From NCBI RefSeq assembly GCF_000382125.1, contig NZ_KB907547.1, positions 496,001-560,000 on the forward strand: a DNA stretch of 64,000 nt, written 5' to 3'. Position 1 is the stretch's first letter; every line of letters begins with the position of its first letter. Source of the stretch: Eudoraea adriatica DSM 19308 (GTDB taxonomy: Bacteria; Bacteroidota; Bacteroidia; Flavobacteriales; Flavobacteriaceae). Positions 7,147 through 16,628 of the stretch are shown one piece after another. Made by a program: the position numbers and the translations under genes. The notes under the pieces are model-generated. The model did no database searches. It was not told the origin of the DNA and saw only the letters and a program-made list of their open reading frames with translations.

Positions 7147-9087
7147 ATGAACCAGGCCTCATTGCACAGGTTGTTGGCTTCAAGTGAGCTGGATAGCCCT
7201 GAGAAAGCAAATCTTAATAAATTATTCGATTTAAGGTTATCTACCAACCTGCCTATAATACAGAACTTATTCTTGTCGCTATATCCAGAGTCTAATTTAC
7301 CAGATTCCTTTCAAGTCCTGATGGAGCTTTTGCCTGAACTTTTCAGAAAGAGGTCAAGAAACCTTAAAATTCAAGACTTAAAGCGACTGAAAGATGCAAA
7401 TTGGTATCAATCAGAAAAAATGGTCGGCATGCAATTGTATGTGGATCGATTCAATAAGGATTTGAAAGGTGTCGAAACCAAAATTGGATATTTTGAAAAA
7501 TTAGGTGTCAATCTTATTCATATAATGCCGGTCACTACCAGGCCAAAAGGAGAAAATGACGGGGGTTATGCGGTGAACAGTTATACGCAGGTAGACAAGA
7601 AGTATGGAACCAAAGAAGACCTGGTAAATCTGGCAAAAAAACTGCATTCCAAAGATATGCATCTGATGATGGATTTTGTTGTAAACCATACTTCAGATGA
7701 ATTTCCCTGGGCAAAAAAAGCTATGGCGGGTGATAAAAAATATCAGGACTATTATTACACCTACCCGGACAGACAATTACCGGATCAATTCGAAAATTCT
7801 CTTCCAGAAGTGTTTCCCAAAACATCCCCTGGAAACTTCACCTTTAATAAAAAAATGAATAGGTGGGTTATGACGGTGTTTAATGATTATCAATGGGATC
7901 TTAATTATAAAAATCCTTTGGTATTCATGGATATGCTGACCAACCTGACAGATTTAGCCAACCTGGGGGTAGATGTGATTCGATTTGATGCCCTGGCTTT
8001 TCTATGGAAGAAAATGGGCACAGATTCTCAAAACCTTCCTGAAGCACATCGTTTAATTACTTTATTTCGCATGTGCCTCCAAGTCGTTGCTCCCGGGGTT
8101 GTTCTGTTGGCAGAAGCCATTGTTTCTCCTCAGAAAATTATAAAGTATTTTGGAGAAGGCATCTCAAAAGGCAACGAATGTGAACTTGCTTACAATGCTA
8201 CTTTAATGGCATTGCTATGGAATTCTATTGCAACAAAAAAAACCCATCTTTTGTATAAAAATCTGATAAATTTGCCAAGTAAACCCGAAGAGGGAGCCTG
8301 GATAAATTATATCAGATGCCATGACGACATCGGACTTGGTTTTGAAGACCGCTACATATACGAAGTAGGTTGGGATGCATTTGCTCACAGAAAGTTTTTG
8401 CTGGATTACTATGGGCAAAAACTCGATTGGTCTCCCGCCGCAGGACAAATTTTTATGTACAATCCTAAAAATGGTGATGGGCGAATTACCGGAAGTGCAG
8501 CTTCTCTGTTGGGCCTGGAGAAAGGATTAGCACAGAAAAATCATGAATCGATAATAATGTCGGTTAATAAAATCCTGATGCTACATGCCATAATTTTGTC
8601 CTATGGTGGGATTCCCATGATTTATGCCGGTGACGAAATAGGGATGCTGAATGATTATTCTTATCTTAAAAATAAAGACTTAAGAGAAGATAGCAGATGG
8701 GCCAACAGACCCAGACAAGATTGGAAAACCATATCTGAATTAGATAAAGTTGACACCCCTCAATCTCAAATATTTCATTCCCTAAAAAGATTAGTGGAAA
8801 TAAGGCGAAATACTCCGGCATTTGCCGACAAGAACAATTTAAAGCTACATCCTAACGCAAACCCGCATATTTTTATGTTCGAAAGAACAAATGATTTTGG
8901 GAAAGGCGTCCTTGTGATTTGCAATTTTGACGAAACCATTCATATGATTGAAGTCGGAACCCTGACATCCATGGGCTATTCATCAGGAGGCAAATTGAAG
9001 GATCTTGTTTCAGGCAAAAAAATTGTTTTAAAAAGTGGCTTATTAGAAATTAAGCCATACCAAATATTTTGGTTGGTTAAACCTTAA
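7147..9087 (+). CDS. Amylosucrase (GH13)
   Basis: A 646-residue alpha-glucosyl transferase of glycoside hydrolase family 13. It transfers glucose from sucrose to alpha-1,4-glucan and releases fructose. Numbered from the ATG at 7147, the catalytic nucleophile is D281 in VIRFDALAF, the acid/base is E323 in LLAEAIV, and the CHDDIG block supplies the transition-state aspartate. The long helical N-terminal region before the barrel and the DRF motif near residue 100 are typical of amylosucrases rather than sucrose hydrolases. A TTG at 7135 could give four more residues and an 11-base overlap with the kinase gene; I prefer the ATG. No signal peptide is seen, so sucrose must be imported. The 3' end overlaps the convergent gene by 4 bases. 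Confidence 0.92.
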   Translation: MNQASLHRLLASSELDSPEKANLNKLFDLRLSTNLPIIQNLFLSLYPESNLPDSFQVLMELLPELFRKRSRNLKIQDLKRLKDANWYQSEKMVGMQLYVDRFNKDLKGVETKIGYFEKLGVNLIHIMPVTTRPKGENDGGYAVNSYTQVDKKYGTKEDLVNLAKKLHSKDMHLMMDFVVNHTSDEFPWAKKAMAGDKKYQDYYYTYPDRQLPDQFENSLPEVFPKTSPGNFTFNKKMNRWVMTVFNDYQWDLNYKNPLVFMDMLTNLTDLANLGVDVIRFDALAFLWKKMGTDSQNLPEAHRLITLFRMCLQVVAPGVVLLAEAIVSPQKIIKYFGEGISKGNECELAYNATLMALLWNSIATKKTHLLYKNLINLPSKPEEGAWINYIRCHDDIGLGFEDRYIYEVGWDAFAHRKFLLDYYGQKLDWSPAAGQIFMYNPKNGDGRITGSAASLLGLEKGLAQKNHESIIMSVNKILMLHAIILSYGGIPMIYAGDEIGMLNDYSYLKNKDLREDSRWANRPRQDWKTISELDKVDTPQSQIFHSLKRLVEIRRNTPAFADKNNLKLHPNANPHIFMFERTNDFGKGVLVICNFDETIHMIEVGTLTSMGYSSGGKLKDLVSGKKIVLKSGLLEIKPYQIFWLVKP

Positions 9088-10220
9088 CTATATTTTACTT
9101 TTCTTAAAATTCGCAAAGACTCTTTCAGCGATTCATAAATACCCAAATCGTATTTCTTTAATATAGGCCTGGCCGTATCCATAAGATCCTTAGCTTCTTC
9201 AAAACCATTAAAGTGGCATATAAGATAAGTTGCCGGCAATAGTTTCAAATCAAGTTCTTCCGAGCGTTTCAGGGATAACCCCTTTTGAATTTTCTGGAGT
9301 ATCGCATTGTTCGAATTAAAAATATGATGCAAGGTTTTTTTGTCGTATTGAGGGGGTTCAAAAATTAAATCGCTTTGAATTTGATAAGTTCCGTTATCCG
9401 AGAAAAATATATCCACTTTTTCCAAAGGAAAGTACTTTTGTTGATTTCCAAGACCCAACTTCACGTACTCCATAATAGAAAACGATTCATCATTATAACT
9501 TATTGAAATTTCATCGAGCGCAGAATAGAACAGTTTAACCTGCTCATTAATAAGTTCAATATCTACTCTGGAATAAAAAACTTCGTTTTTGACCTTTTTT
9601 TGATTCCCTGCCCAACAAAGCACAAATTGTTCTTTAAAAACCTTATAGCTGCTAATCAGATCCCTGTGTCTGTTATTAATAAAATCTATAACCCCGTCAA
9701 GTGTAAGTTCAATATTATTTCGGGCGTGTTGTTCAATTGTGGCAACGGCATCTGAATTGATATCTTTTAGCACCACATCAAAAGCCTTGGGCATGCTTAT
9801 ACTCCCATCTCTGAAAAAAACAGCTCCGCCATAATATTTCCATATATTGCGCCGCAATGAGCAGACCTTACCATTAGATCGTATGGTTACCAAACCAACT
9901 ACTTTGCCTTCGGGTAAATGTGGAAAAGGAATATTTTCATAAGAAATCAAAGGTGGGTTATCCAAATACGCATTTACCAGGTTTTGAATCTTACTGTCAT
10001 CAAAGAAATCTACCCCAAGGATTTTATTGTCTTCATCCTCGACCCCAACAACGATAAACGAATTGTTATTTGGATTGCTGTTAGCCAGCGCACAGACATG
10101 CTTAAGAAACTTGGCCTTCCCTTCCCGCTTACCTATATTTATAAACCTTTTTTTATCATAAAAACTATTTTCGTCATTATGAGCCAAAAGGTTTTTTACC
10201 AGCAGGCGTTTGTTAATCAT
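9084..10220 (-). CDS. AlbA_2/Schlafen-type putative ATP-binding protein
   Basis: A 378-residue protein whose first 150 residues resemble the AlbA_2 (Schlafen-like) domain: a start of the ENSFYDKK type, the helix FLKHVCALANS, then FIVVGVED and later YYGGAVFFRDGS. In other bacteria this domain occurs in putative transcriptional regulators and in nucleic-acid enzymes. The C-terminal 220 residues match no family I know. Its start overlaps the stop of the SDR gene upstream by 4 bases (shared ATGA), so the two are translationally coupled. It converges on, and overlaps, the amylosucrase gene by 4 bases. Function is unresolved. Confidence 0.7.
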   Translation of the reverse strand: MINKRLLVKNLLAHNDENSFYDKKRFINIGKREGKAKFLKHVCALANSNPNNNSFIVVGVEDEDNKILGVDFFDDSKIQNLVNAYLDNPPLISYENIPFPHLPEGKVVGLVTIRSNGKVCSLRRNIWKYYGGAVFFRDGSISMPKAFDVVLKDINSDAVATIEQHARNNIELTLDGVIDFINNRHRDLISSYKVFKEQFVLCWAGNQKKVKNEVFYSRVDIELINEQVKLFYSALDEISISYNDESFSIMEYVKLGLGNQQKYFPLEKVDIFFSDNGTYQIQSDLIFEPPQYDKKTLHHIFNSNNAILQKIQKGLSLKRSEELDLKLLPATYLICHFNGFEEAKDLMDTARPILKKYDLGIYESLKESLRILRKVKYS

Positions 10221-10972
10221 ATTGTTTTATTCACTATTGTACTGCTTGCCTGAGCAGTGGGCATAACTATAAGATCTGCAATATTCACATGAGCCGGCTG
10301 TGAAATTACAAAGTAAATTATGTTTGCGATATCTTCTGGTTTTAATGGTTGAAATCCCTGGTAAACACTGTTGGCTTTTGTAGCATCTCCTTTAAATCTG
10401 ACATTGCTAAACTCTGTCTCCACCAATCCGGGATTAACGGCTCCAACTCTTATTCCATATGCATTCAAATCAATCCTCATTCCCTGATTAATTGCATCAA
10501 CAGCATGCTTGCTGGCGCAATAAACATTCCCTCTGGGATAAACCTCTTTTCCTGCAGTGGAACCTATATTTATTATCTGTCCCGACCTGCGCTCTACCAT
10601 TTGTGGTAAAATTGCCCTGGATACATATAACAAGCCTTTTACGTTAATGTCCAACATTGCATCCCAATCCTCAAGACTGCCTTTTTCTATGGGGTCCAAG
10701 CCATGGGCATTCCCCGCATTATTAATCAAAATATCAATATGTGTGAATTTCTCCGGTAATGATTCAATTGCTTTTGAAACGGCCTCTTTATTGCGTACGT
10801 CAAAATTCAATGTACAGACTTCAGTTAATGGTTCTAATTGCTTTTTCAATTTAAGCAACCGTTCTTTTCTTCGCCCGCAAAGTATTAATCGAATATCTTT
10901 TGTGGCTAAAAGCATTGCTGTAGCCTTTCCTATGCCACTGGTTGCGCCTGTAATAAATGCTGTTTTTTTCAT
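10217..10972 (-). CDS. Short-chain dehydrogenase/reductase (YdfG-like)
   Basis: A 251-residue classical SDR with the cofactor motif TGATSGIG (residues 8-15), NNAG (84-87) and the catalytic S138, Y151 and K155. The arginines after the second beta strand (CGRRKERL) suggest NADP preference. The overall pattern resembles YdfG-type 3-hydroxy acid or serine dehydrogenases, but substrate cannot be read from sequence. It lies between an aldo-keto reductase gene (upstream, 24 bp) and the AlbA-type gene (downstream, 4-base overlap), so the three probably form one transcript. Confidence 0.87.
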   Translation of the reverse strand: MKKTAFITGATSGIGKATAMLLATKDIRLILCGRRKERLLKLKKQLEPLTEVCTLNFDVRNKEAVSKAIESLPEKFTHIDILINNAGNAHGLDPIEKGSLEDWDAMLDINVKGLLYVSRAILPQMVERRSGQIINIGSTAGKEVYPRGNVYCASKHAVDAINQGMRIDLNAYGIRVGAVNPGLVETEFSNVRFKGDATKANSVYQGFQPLKPEDIANIIYFVISQPAHVNIADLIVMPTAQASSTIVNKTI

Positions 10973-10996
10973 AAGAACTGTTTGGGAGATTATTAA

Positions 10997-11872
10997 TCAG
11001 GGAACCTTATGTCCCTGAGATGCTACTAACAATGAAAACCATTCTTCCAGCTCCAGATCAATTTCAGTAGCTCTTGCCGAAGCTACTAATCTTTCTTTGC
11101 TGGTAGTGCCAACAACAGGGTGTACTTTGGAAGGATGTTTTAAAATCCATGCCAGTAGAATTTGATTGCTATTTGCTTTATATTTTTTCTTAAGTTGTTT
11201 TAGTACTTTTTTTATGCGCTTCTTTCTTTTGTTAGCTTCCCTGAAAAAACTGCCTAAAGGACTCCATGCCATTGCAGTCCGGTTATGAATAATGCAATCA
11301 TCGAAAGTGCCATCAAACATTAACTTTTCAGCTGTTAAGGAAAATTCAACCTGGTTAGCCGATACCGGTATTGCAGACTCCAACAGAGCTATCTGAGAAG
11401 GTGAGAAGTTAGACACGCCAAACTCGCGGATTTTGCCTTCTTTCTGAAGATAAAGAACTGCTTCTGCAATTTCATCTGGTTGCATTAAAGGGCTGGGTCG
11501 GTGAAGTAAAAAAAGGTCCAAATAGTCTGTTTTGAGTTTTTTAAGAGAACGTTCTGCAGACCATACAATGTACTCCCTAGAATAATCATAATGTTTTACC
11601 TTATTATCTCTCGCATTACACACATATTGAATCCCACATTTGGATATGAGCTGTAAATCCTGCCTTTGAGTTGAGCTTTGAAAAAAAGCGTTTCCAAATG
11701 CTTCTTCATTATCATAACCTCCATAAATATCTGCATGGTCAAAAGTTGTTATTCCATTTTCCACACAATAATCAATAAGCCCCGTCATTTCACCTTTTGT
11801 AAGATTCTTCCCCCAACTTCCCCATGTCATGGTCCCAGCAATAATATTTGAATATGTTATCCTGTTTTTCAT
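10997..11872 (-). CDS. Aldo/keto reductase (YdhF-like)
   Basis: A 291-residue NADPH-dependent oxidoreductase of the (beta/alpha)8 aldo-keto reductase family. The tetrad is visible: D45 and Y50 in FDHADIYGG, K78 in ISKCG and H124 in FLLHRP. GVSNFSPSQI and the later SPLGSF segment are family blocks near the cofactor site. Best resemblance is to the YdhF group. It is the first gene of a three-gene minus-strand set. Substrates in this group are broad, so none is named. Confidence 0.87.
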   Translation of the reverse strand: MKNRITYSNIIAGTMTWGSWGKNLTKGEMTGLIDYCVENGITTFDHADIYGGYDNEEAFGNAFFQSSTQRQDLQLISKCGIQYVCNARDNKVKHYDYSREYIVWSAERSLKKLKTDYLDLFLLHRPSPLMQPDEIAEAVLYLQKEGKIREFGVSNFSPSQIALLESAIPVSANQVEFSLTAEKLMFDGTFDDCIIHNRTAMAWSPLGSFFREANKRKKRIKKVLKQLKKKYKANSNQILLAWILKHPSKVHPVVGTTSKERLVASARATEIDLELEEWFSLLVASQGHKVP

Positions 11873-12031
11873 AAGTATGTGAAAATATGAAATAAATCCC
11901 TTAAATACTTCATAAAACTTGGGGTTCTGGCCATTTTTTAACCAATCATTAACAGCACTTATATAAATAAATTTTCAATTTGCGCCGTACTGAGAGACCA
12001 ACTTATTTAAAACAAAAAATAAATCTTTTTA

Positions 12032-13033
12032 ATGGAGGAAAATACTACTGTAGATATTAGTGCTGTTAATGAAAAAATTGCACAGGAAAGTGCTTTTATA
12101 GACCTGCTTGTTATGGAAATGAACAAGGCTATTGTGGGTCAGAAGCATATGATAGAACGATTATTAATCGGGCTTTTAGGACAAGGGCACATTTTGTTGG
12201 AAGGAGTCCCCGGACTTGCAAAAACTCTTGCTATAACCACGCTTTCAAAGGCGGTGAAAGGCAGTTTTAGCCGAATTCAGTTCACTCCCGACCTCTTGCC
12301 GGCAGATGTCGTTGGAACTTTGATATATAATATGAAAGAAAATGATTTCTCAATTAAAAAGGGGCCGATATTCGCCAATTTTGTTTTAGCGGACGAAATT
12401 AACCGTGCCCCGGCAAAAGTTCAGTCCGCACTTTTGGAAGCCATGCAGGAAAAGCAAGTCACAATAGGTGATGAAACTTTTATTCTGGATAAACCATTCC
12501 TCGTTATGGCTACCCAAAACCCTGTAGAACAGGAAGGAACATACCCTCTGCCTGAAGCTCAGGTAGATCGTTTTATGTTAAAAACGGTTATAGACTACCC
12601 AAAGATGAACGAAGAACAGCTAATTATCAGGCAAAATCTTCAGGGTATACTTCAGGATGTTAAACCTGTCATATCACTTAAACAGATTCTAAGTGCACAA
12701 CAGGCCGTAAGAGAAGTCTATATGGACGAGAAAATTGAGAAATATATACTCGATTTGGTCTTCGCTACAAGGTATCCGGAAAAATATGAATTGGCAGATC
12801 TCAAACCGCTCATTAGTTTCGGGGCTTCACCCCGTGGTAGTATTAATCTGGCGAATGCCGCCAAGTGTTATGCTTTCATAAAAAGACGCGGTTATGTGGT
12901 TCCCGAAGATGTCCGTGCCGTTGTGCATGATGTGCTAAGGCATAGAATAGGAATTACTTATGAAGCAGAAGCAGAAAATATTACTTCAGAAGAAATAATC
13001 AACCGGATTGTTAACGAAATTGAAGTCCCTTAA
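12032..13033 (+). CDS. MoxR-family AAA ATPase
   Basis: A 333-residue AAA+ ATPase of the MoxR class. Walker A is GVPGLAKT (residues 58-65), Walker B is VLADEI (D121, E122), followed by the class motif NRAPAKVQSALLEAMQE and the sensor segment ATQNPVEQEGTYPLPEAQ-like. MoxR proteins work with von Willebrand factor A (VWA) domain partners, probably as chaperones that mature or assemble protein complexes. The gene opens an eight-gene operon with a DUF58 gene and Bat genes, the usual partners. There is no membrane segment, so it is cytosolic. Confidence 0.94.
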   Translation: MEENTTVDISAVNEKIAQESAFIDLLVMEMNKAIVGQKHMIERLLIGLLGQGHILLEGVPGLAKTLAITTLSKAVKGSFSRIQFTPDLLPADVVGTLIYNMKENDFSIKKGPIFANFVLADEINRAPAKVQSALLEAMQEKQVTIGDETFILDKPFLVMATQNPVEQEGTYPLPEAQVDRFMLKTVIDYPKMNEEQLIIRQNLQGILQDVKPVISLKQILSAQQAVREVYMDEKIEKYILDLVFATRYPEKYELADLKPLISFGASPRGSINLANAAKCYAFIKRRGYVVPEDVRAVVHDVLRHRIGITYEAEAENITSEEIINRIVNEIEVP

Positions 13034-13100
13034 TAGTTCAACCTATGTAGTTCAATGCTATAAACGCATTTGCTTATATAACTAAAAAGCTTGAACCCGA

Positions 13101-13967
13101 ATGGATACCAAGGAGTTATTAAAAAAAGTTCGCAAGATTGAAATTAAGACCCGTCGTCTTTCAGATCATATATTTGGAGGGGAATACCATTCTACATTTA
13201 AGGGTCGTGGCATGACCTTTAGCGAAGTTCGGCAATATCAGTTTGGAGATGATGTAAGGAGTATAGATTGGAATGTTACAGCGAGGTATAACGAACCTTT
13301 TGTTAAAGTATTCGAGGAAGAAAGGGAACTAACTATGATGTTAATGGTTGATGTTAGTGGCTCTGAACTTTTTGGCACAACGAATAGATTTAAAAAAGAT
13401 ATTATCACAGAAATATCGGCTACACTGGCTTTTTCGGCTCTTCAAAATAACGATAAAATTGGCCTTCTCCTTTTTTCTGATGAAATTGAACTTTTTATTC
13501 CTCCTAAGAAAGGAAAAAGCCATGTGCTGAGAATAATAAGAGAGTTGCTGGAATTTGCGCCTAAAAGCAATAAAACGAATATTGGGGAAGCTCTCAAATA
13601 TTTGACCAACGTCATGAAGAAAAAGGCAATTGTCTTTGTGCTTTCAGATTTTATGGCAACCGATTATGAACAGACACTAAAAATTACCGGTAAAAAGCAC
13701 GATGTTACAGGAATTCGTATTTATGATGAAAAAGAAGAAAAGATCCCAAATTTAGGAGTGGTTCAAATGCTCGATTCGGAAACCGGTTCATTAAAACTTG
13801 TTAATACACAATCTAAGAAGGTTCGCTATGCTTACGGCGAGTATTATAGAAATCGCGTAGAATATTTTAAAGATACATTCAATAAATCGGGATGTGGTAT
13901 TCTGGATTGCCGTGTGGATGAGAGCTATGTCAAGAAATTATTGGGTTATTTTAAGCGAAGAGGATAG
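13101..13967 (+). CDS. DUF58 domain protein with VWA-like fold
   Basis: A 288-residue protein of the DUF58 family. The signature RSIDWNVTARYNEPFVK (about residues 53-69) precedes a VWA-like metal site DVSGS (84-88), then ADSD-like VLSDF strands later. DUF58 proteins are standard partners of MoxR ATPases. It has no transmembrane segment and is presumably a soluble partner for the ATPase. The next gene begins directly after its stop codon (TAG then ATG), so translation is coupled. The molecular task is not established in the family. Confidence 0.92.
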   Translation: MDTKELLKKVRKIEIKTRRLSDHIFGGEYHSTFKGRGMTFSEVRQYQFGDDVRSIDWNVTARYNEPFVKVFEEERELTMMLMVDVSGSELFGTTNRFKKDIITEISATLAFSALQNNDKIGLLLFSDEIELFIPPKKGKSHVLRIIRELLEFAPKSNKTNIGEALKYLTNVMKKKAIVFVLSDFMATDYEQTLKITGKKHDVTGIRIYDEKEEKIPNLGVVQMLDSETGSLKLVNTQSKKVRYAYGEYYRNRVEYFKDTFNKSGCGILDCRVDESYVKKLLGYFKRRG

Positions 13968-15626
13968 ATGTATATGATTTCGACAAAATTAAAACGTATT
14001 AGCAGGACCTGGTCCGGACCGGCCCTGCTTTTATATATTTTATTTTTTGCGAATCCGGTTATCGCTCAGTTGCAGCCCGTCATTCATTCAAAAGCGGATA
14101 CTACGAACATAAAAATTGGTGAACAAATTAAGTTTACCGTTACAGTTGAGGTTGATTCAACTGCTCAGGTTTTCTTCCCTGAAGGGCAAACTTTTTCCCC
14201 CTTGGAAACGGTTGAAGCCTTTAAAACAGATACAACGCGGAAAAAAGACAGGATAACGCTACAAAAAATTTACGCCCTTACACAATTTGATTCAGGATCC
14301 TATGTACTGCCAGCTCAGCGCATTGAAATTAATGGGGATGGCTTTTTCACAGATTCACTTCAGGTAGATGTTGCTACAGTAGCTGTAGATACGGTTAACC
14401 AAAAGATGTATGATATTAAACCTTTGATTAGCGTACAAAAAAGTAATAGTGACTTTTGGAAAATACTCTTGATAGTTTTACTGATTATCGCTATTGCAGG
14501 AGGCCTTATATATTGGTTTATAATTCGAAAAAAACCATTGACCGAAGATGAAAAGGTGGCTTTGCTCCCTCCTTACGATAGGGCTCTTTTAGAATTGAAA
14601 CGATTAGAAAATTCTAAATATTTAATAGAGGACAAATACAAGGTATACTATTCCGAATTAACCGCAATAGTAAGATCCTATCTGGAAGAAGAGGTACATA
14701 TTTCTGCATTGGAAAGTACTACCGGTGAATTAATCGATAAATTGGAAATGCTGCAGGATGCAGGTGAGTTGAAGTTGCAGTACAATACAATCAAGCAATT
14801 TGAAAGTATTTTGCAAACGGCAGATCTTGTGAAATTTGCAAGGTCTAAACCCCCGATAAAAGTAGCCGAACAAGACCGAAAAGCTATTGAGGAGATCGTG
14901 ATTAAAACAAAAGAAGCTCTCCCGGAACCCACAGAAGAAGAGTTGTTGGAGCAGGAAGAATATCAGAAAATTATTGCATTAAAAAACAGGAAGAAGAAAA
15001 TAATTTCAATTACATCTGCTGCTGCAATTGTAATACTGGTTTCCATAGGAGGGCTAATTACCTATTTAGGCCCTTCTTATGTGTGGGATACAATTACTGG
15101 GCACCCTACAAAATCACTTTTAGAAGGAGAGTGGGTTTCGAGTTCATATGGATATCCCCCTATTATAGTTGAAACTCCTGAAGTATTGGTGCGGCAGGAG
15201 GTTAAGCTACCCCCCGAGGCCAAGGCCAATATAAAGGAACTGCAGGCTTTTATGTACAGGAGTGAAAAAGGGTTGTTTACAATTGGCACAACATCAACCA
15301 CGTTAAATAAACCTGAAGAACCGGATTTCAATCAGGTTGTTGAGCAAATTTTGAAAAATTTTGAAGACCAGGGCGCAAAAAATATTATTACGAAACAGGA
15401 AGAATTTGTGACCCTGTCTGGTGTAAAAGGAATTAAAGTATTCGGACGGGGTAATTTTCCATTACCTGATTCAAAAGATTTAGTCAGCGGACAATACACA
15501 ATTATTCTTTTTGGCGGAAATGGATTTCAACAGCAGTTAATCTTATCATGGTTAGATGAGGATGTTTATGCAGAAGAAATTGTAAATCGTATAATTGGTT
15601 CATTAGAAGTTAAAACAGAGGCATAG
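13968..15626 (+). CDS. BatD-like membrane protein of the Bat operon, with C-terminal extension
   Basis: A 552-residue protein with a signal peptide (about residues 1-33, ending near VIAQ), a periplasmic beta-sandwich domain resembling the BatD N-terminus (IKIGEQIKFTVTVEV), a membrane helix at about 163-185, a charged helical region, a second membrane helix at about 342-365, and a further domain of 180 residues. The layout up to the first helix fits the oxygen-tolerance (BatD/DUF4381-like) proteins found between DUF58 and BatA in Bacteroidota. I do not recognise the last domain. Start may be M1 or M3. It is tightly packed with its neighbours (0 bp each side). Confidence 0.75.
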   Translation: MYMISTKLKRISRTWSGPALLLYILFFANPVIAQLQPVIHSKADTTNIKIGEQIKFTVTVEVDSTAQVFFPEGQTFSPLETVEAFKTDTTRKKDRITLQKIYALTQFDSGSYVLPAQRIEINGDGFFTDSLQVDVATVAVDTVNQKMYDIKPLISVQKSNSDFWKILLIVLLIIAIAGGLIYWFIIRKKPLTEDEKVALLPPYDRALLELKRLENSKYLIEDKYKVYYSELTAIVRSYLEEEVHISALESTTGELIDKLEMLQDAGELKLQYNTIKQFESILQTADLVKFARSKPPIKVAEQDRKAIEEIVIKTKEALPEPTEEELLEQEEYQKIIALKNRKKKIISITSAAAIVILVSIGGLITYLGPSYVWDTITGHPTKSLLEGEWVSSSYGYPPIIVETPEVLVRQEVKLPPEAKANIKELQAFMYRSEKGLFTIGTTSTTLNKPEEPDFNQVVEQILKNFEDQGAKNIITKQEEFVTLSGVKGIKVFGRGNFPLPDSKDLVSGQYTIILFGGNGFQQQLILSWLDEDVYAEEIVNRIIGSLEVKTEA

Positions 15627-16625
15627 ATGTTAGACAATATAGAATTTGCAAATCCTCAGCTTTTTTGGTTGCTCTTATTGCTTCCAATTGCTTTGATATG
15701 GCAGCTATTCAAGCGCAAGGAAGAGATTGCAAGTTTGAAGATCCCAAGCGTGGAAGGGTTTTCAACAAATGACTTATTGCCCAGGTTAAAACCAGTATTG
15801 TTTGCGTTTCGTTTGTTGGCATTGACATCAATTATAGTGGCAATGGCACGTCCTCAAACTGAGGATATTTCCACACGGACAAAAACTACAAAAGGCATTG
15901 ATATTGTAATGGCTATTGATGTGTCTTCGAGTATGCTGGCAAGAGATTTAAAGCCTAACAGATTATCGGCCCTTAAAGAAGTGGCCGCAGATTTTATTAG
16001 ACAAAGACCTAATGATAGAATTGGTTTAGTGGTTTATGCCGGGGAAAGCTATACCAAAACGCCAATAACAAGTGACAAATCGATTGTTTTAAATGCCCTT
16101 CAGGAAATTACTTATGGTCAGCTGAATGATGGAACAGCCATTGGAATGGGATTAGCTACTTCCGTTAACAGGTTAAAAGAAAGCAAATCTATAAGTAAGG
16201 TAATTATTTTACTTACGGATGGCGTTAACAATTCGGGGTTTATTGAACCCCAAACGGCTGCTGATCTTGCCGTAGAATTCGATATCAAGACCTACACTAT
16301 TGGTTTGGGGACAAACGGAAATGCGCTCTCACCTGTTGCTTACAATGATGATGGATCCTATAGATATGGGATGAGACAGGTTGAAATAGATGAAGAATTA
16401 CTTAAAGCTATTGCCGATGCAACGGGCGGGCAGTATTTCAGAGCTACAGATAATGAAAAGTTGGAGGCAATTTATGATGAAATAAATAAATTGGAGAAAA
16501 CAGAAGTTGAAGAATTTAAGTATTATAAATATGAGGAGAAATTCAGACCATGGATCCTTTTGGCCGGGGCTTTGCTCCTTGCTGAATGGTTCCTGAGAAA
16601 CACACTCTTCAGGAGTTTTATTTAG
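15627..16625 (+). CDS. batA: BatA: membrane VWA protein
   Basis: A 332-residue membrane protein with two N-terminal hydrophobic helices (about residues 11-27 and 56-75), a VWA domain with an intact metal site (D98-V-S-S-S in AIDVSSSM, plus LLTDGVNNSG) and a C-terminal helix (about 308-325). This is the BatA layout named from Bacteroides fragilis aerotolerance genes. The VWA domain, placed between the helices, should face the periplasm. BatA and BatB are thought to act together with MoxR. The biochemical function of Bat proteins is still unclear; roles in stress resistance and envelope integrity have been proposed. Confidence 0.93.
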   Translation: MLDNIEFANPQLFWLLLLLPIALIWQLFKRKEEIASLKIPSVEGFSTNDLLPRLKPVLFAFRLLALTSIIVAMARPQTEDISTRTKTTKGIDIVMAIDVSSSMLARDLKPNRLSALKEVAADFIRQRPNDRIGLVVYAGESYTKTPITSDKSIVLNALQEITYGQLNDGTAIGMGLATSVNRLKESKSISKVIILLTDGVNNSGFIEPQTAADLAVEFDIKTYTIGLGTNGNALSPVAYNDDGSYRYGMRQVEIDEELLKAIADATGGQYFRATDNEKLEAIYDEINKLEKTEVEEFKYYKYEEKFRPWILLAGALLLAEWFLRNTLFRSFI

Positions 16626-16628
16626 AAT

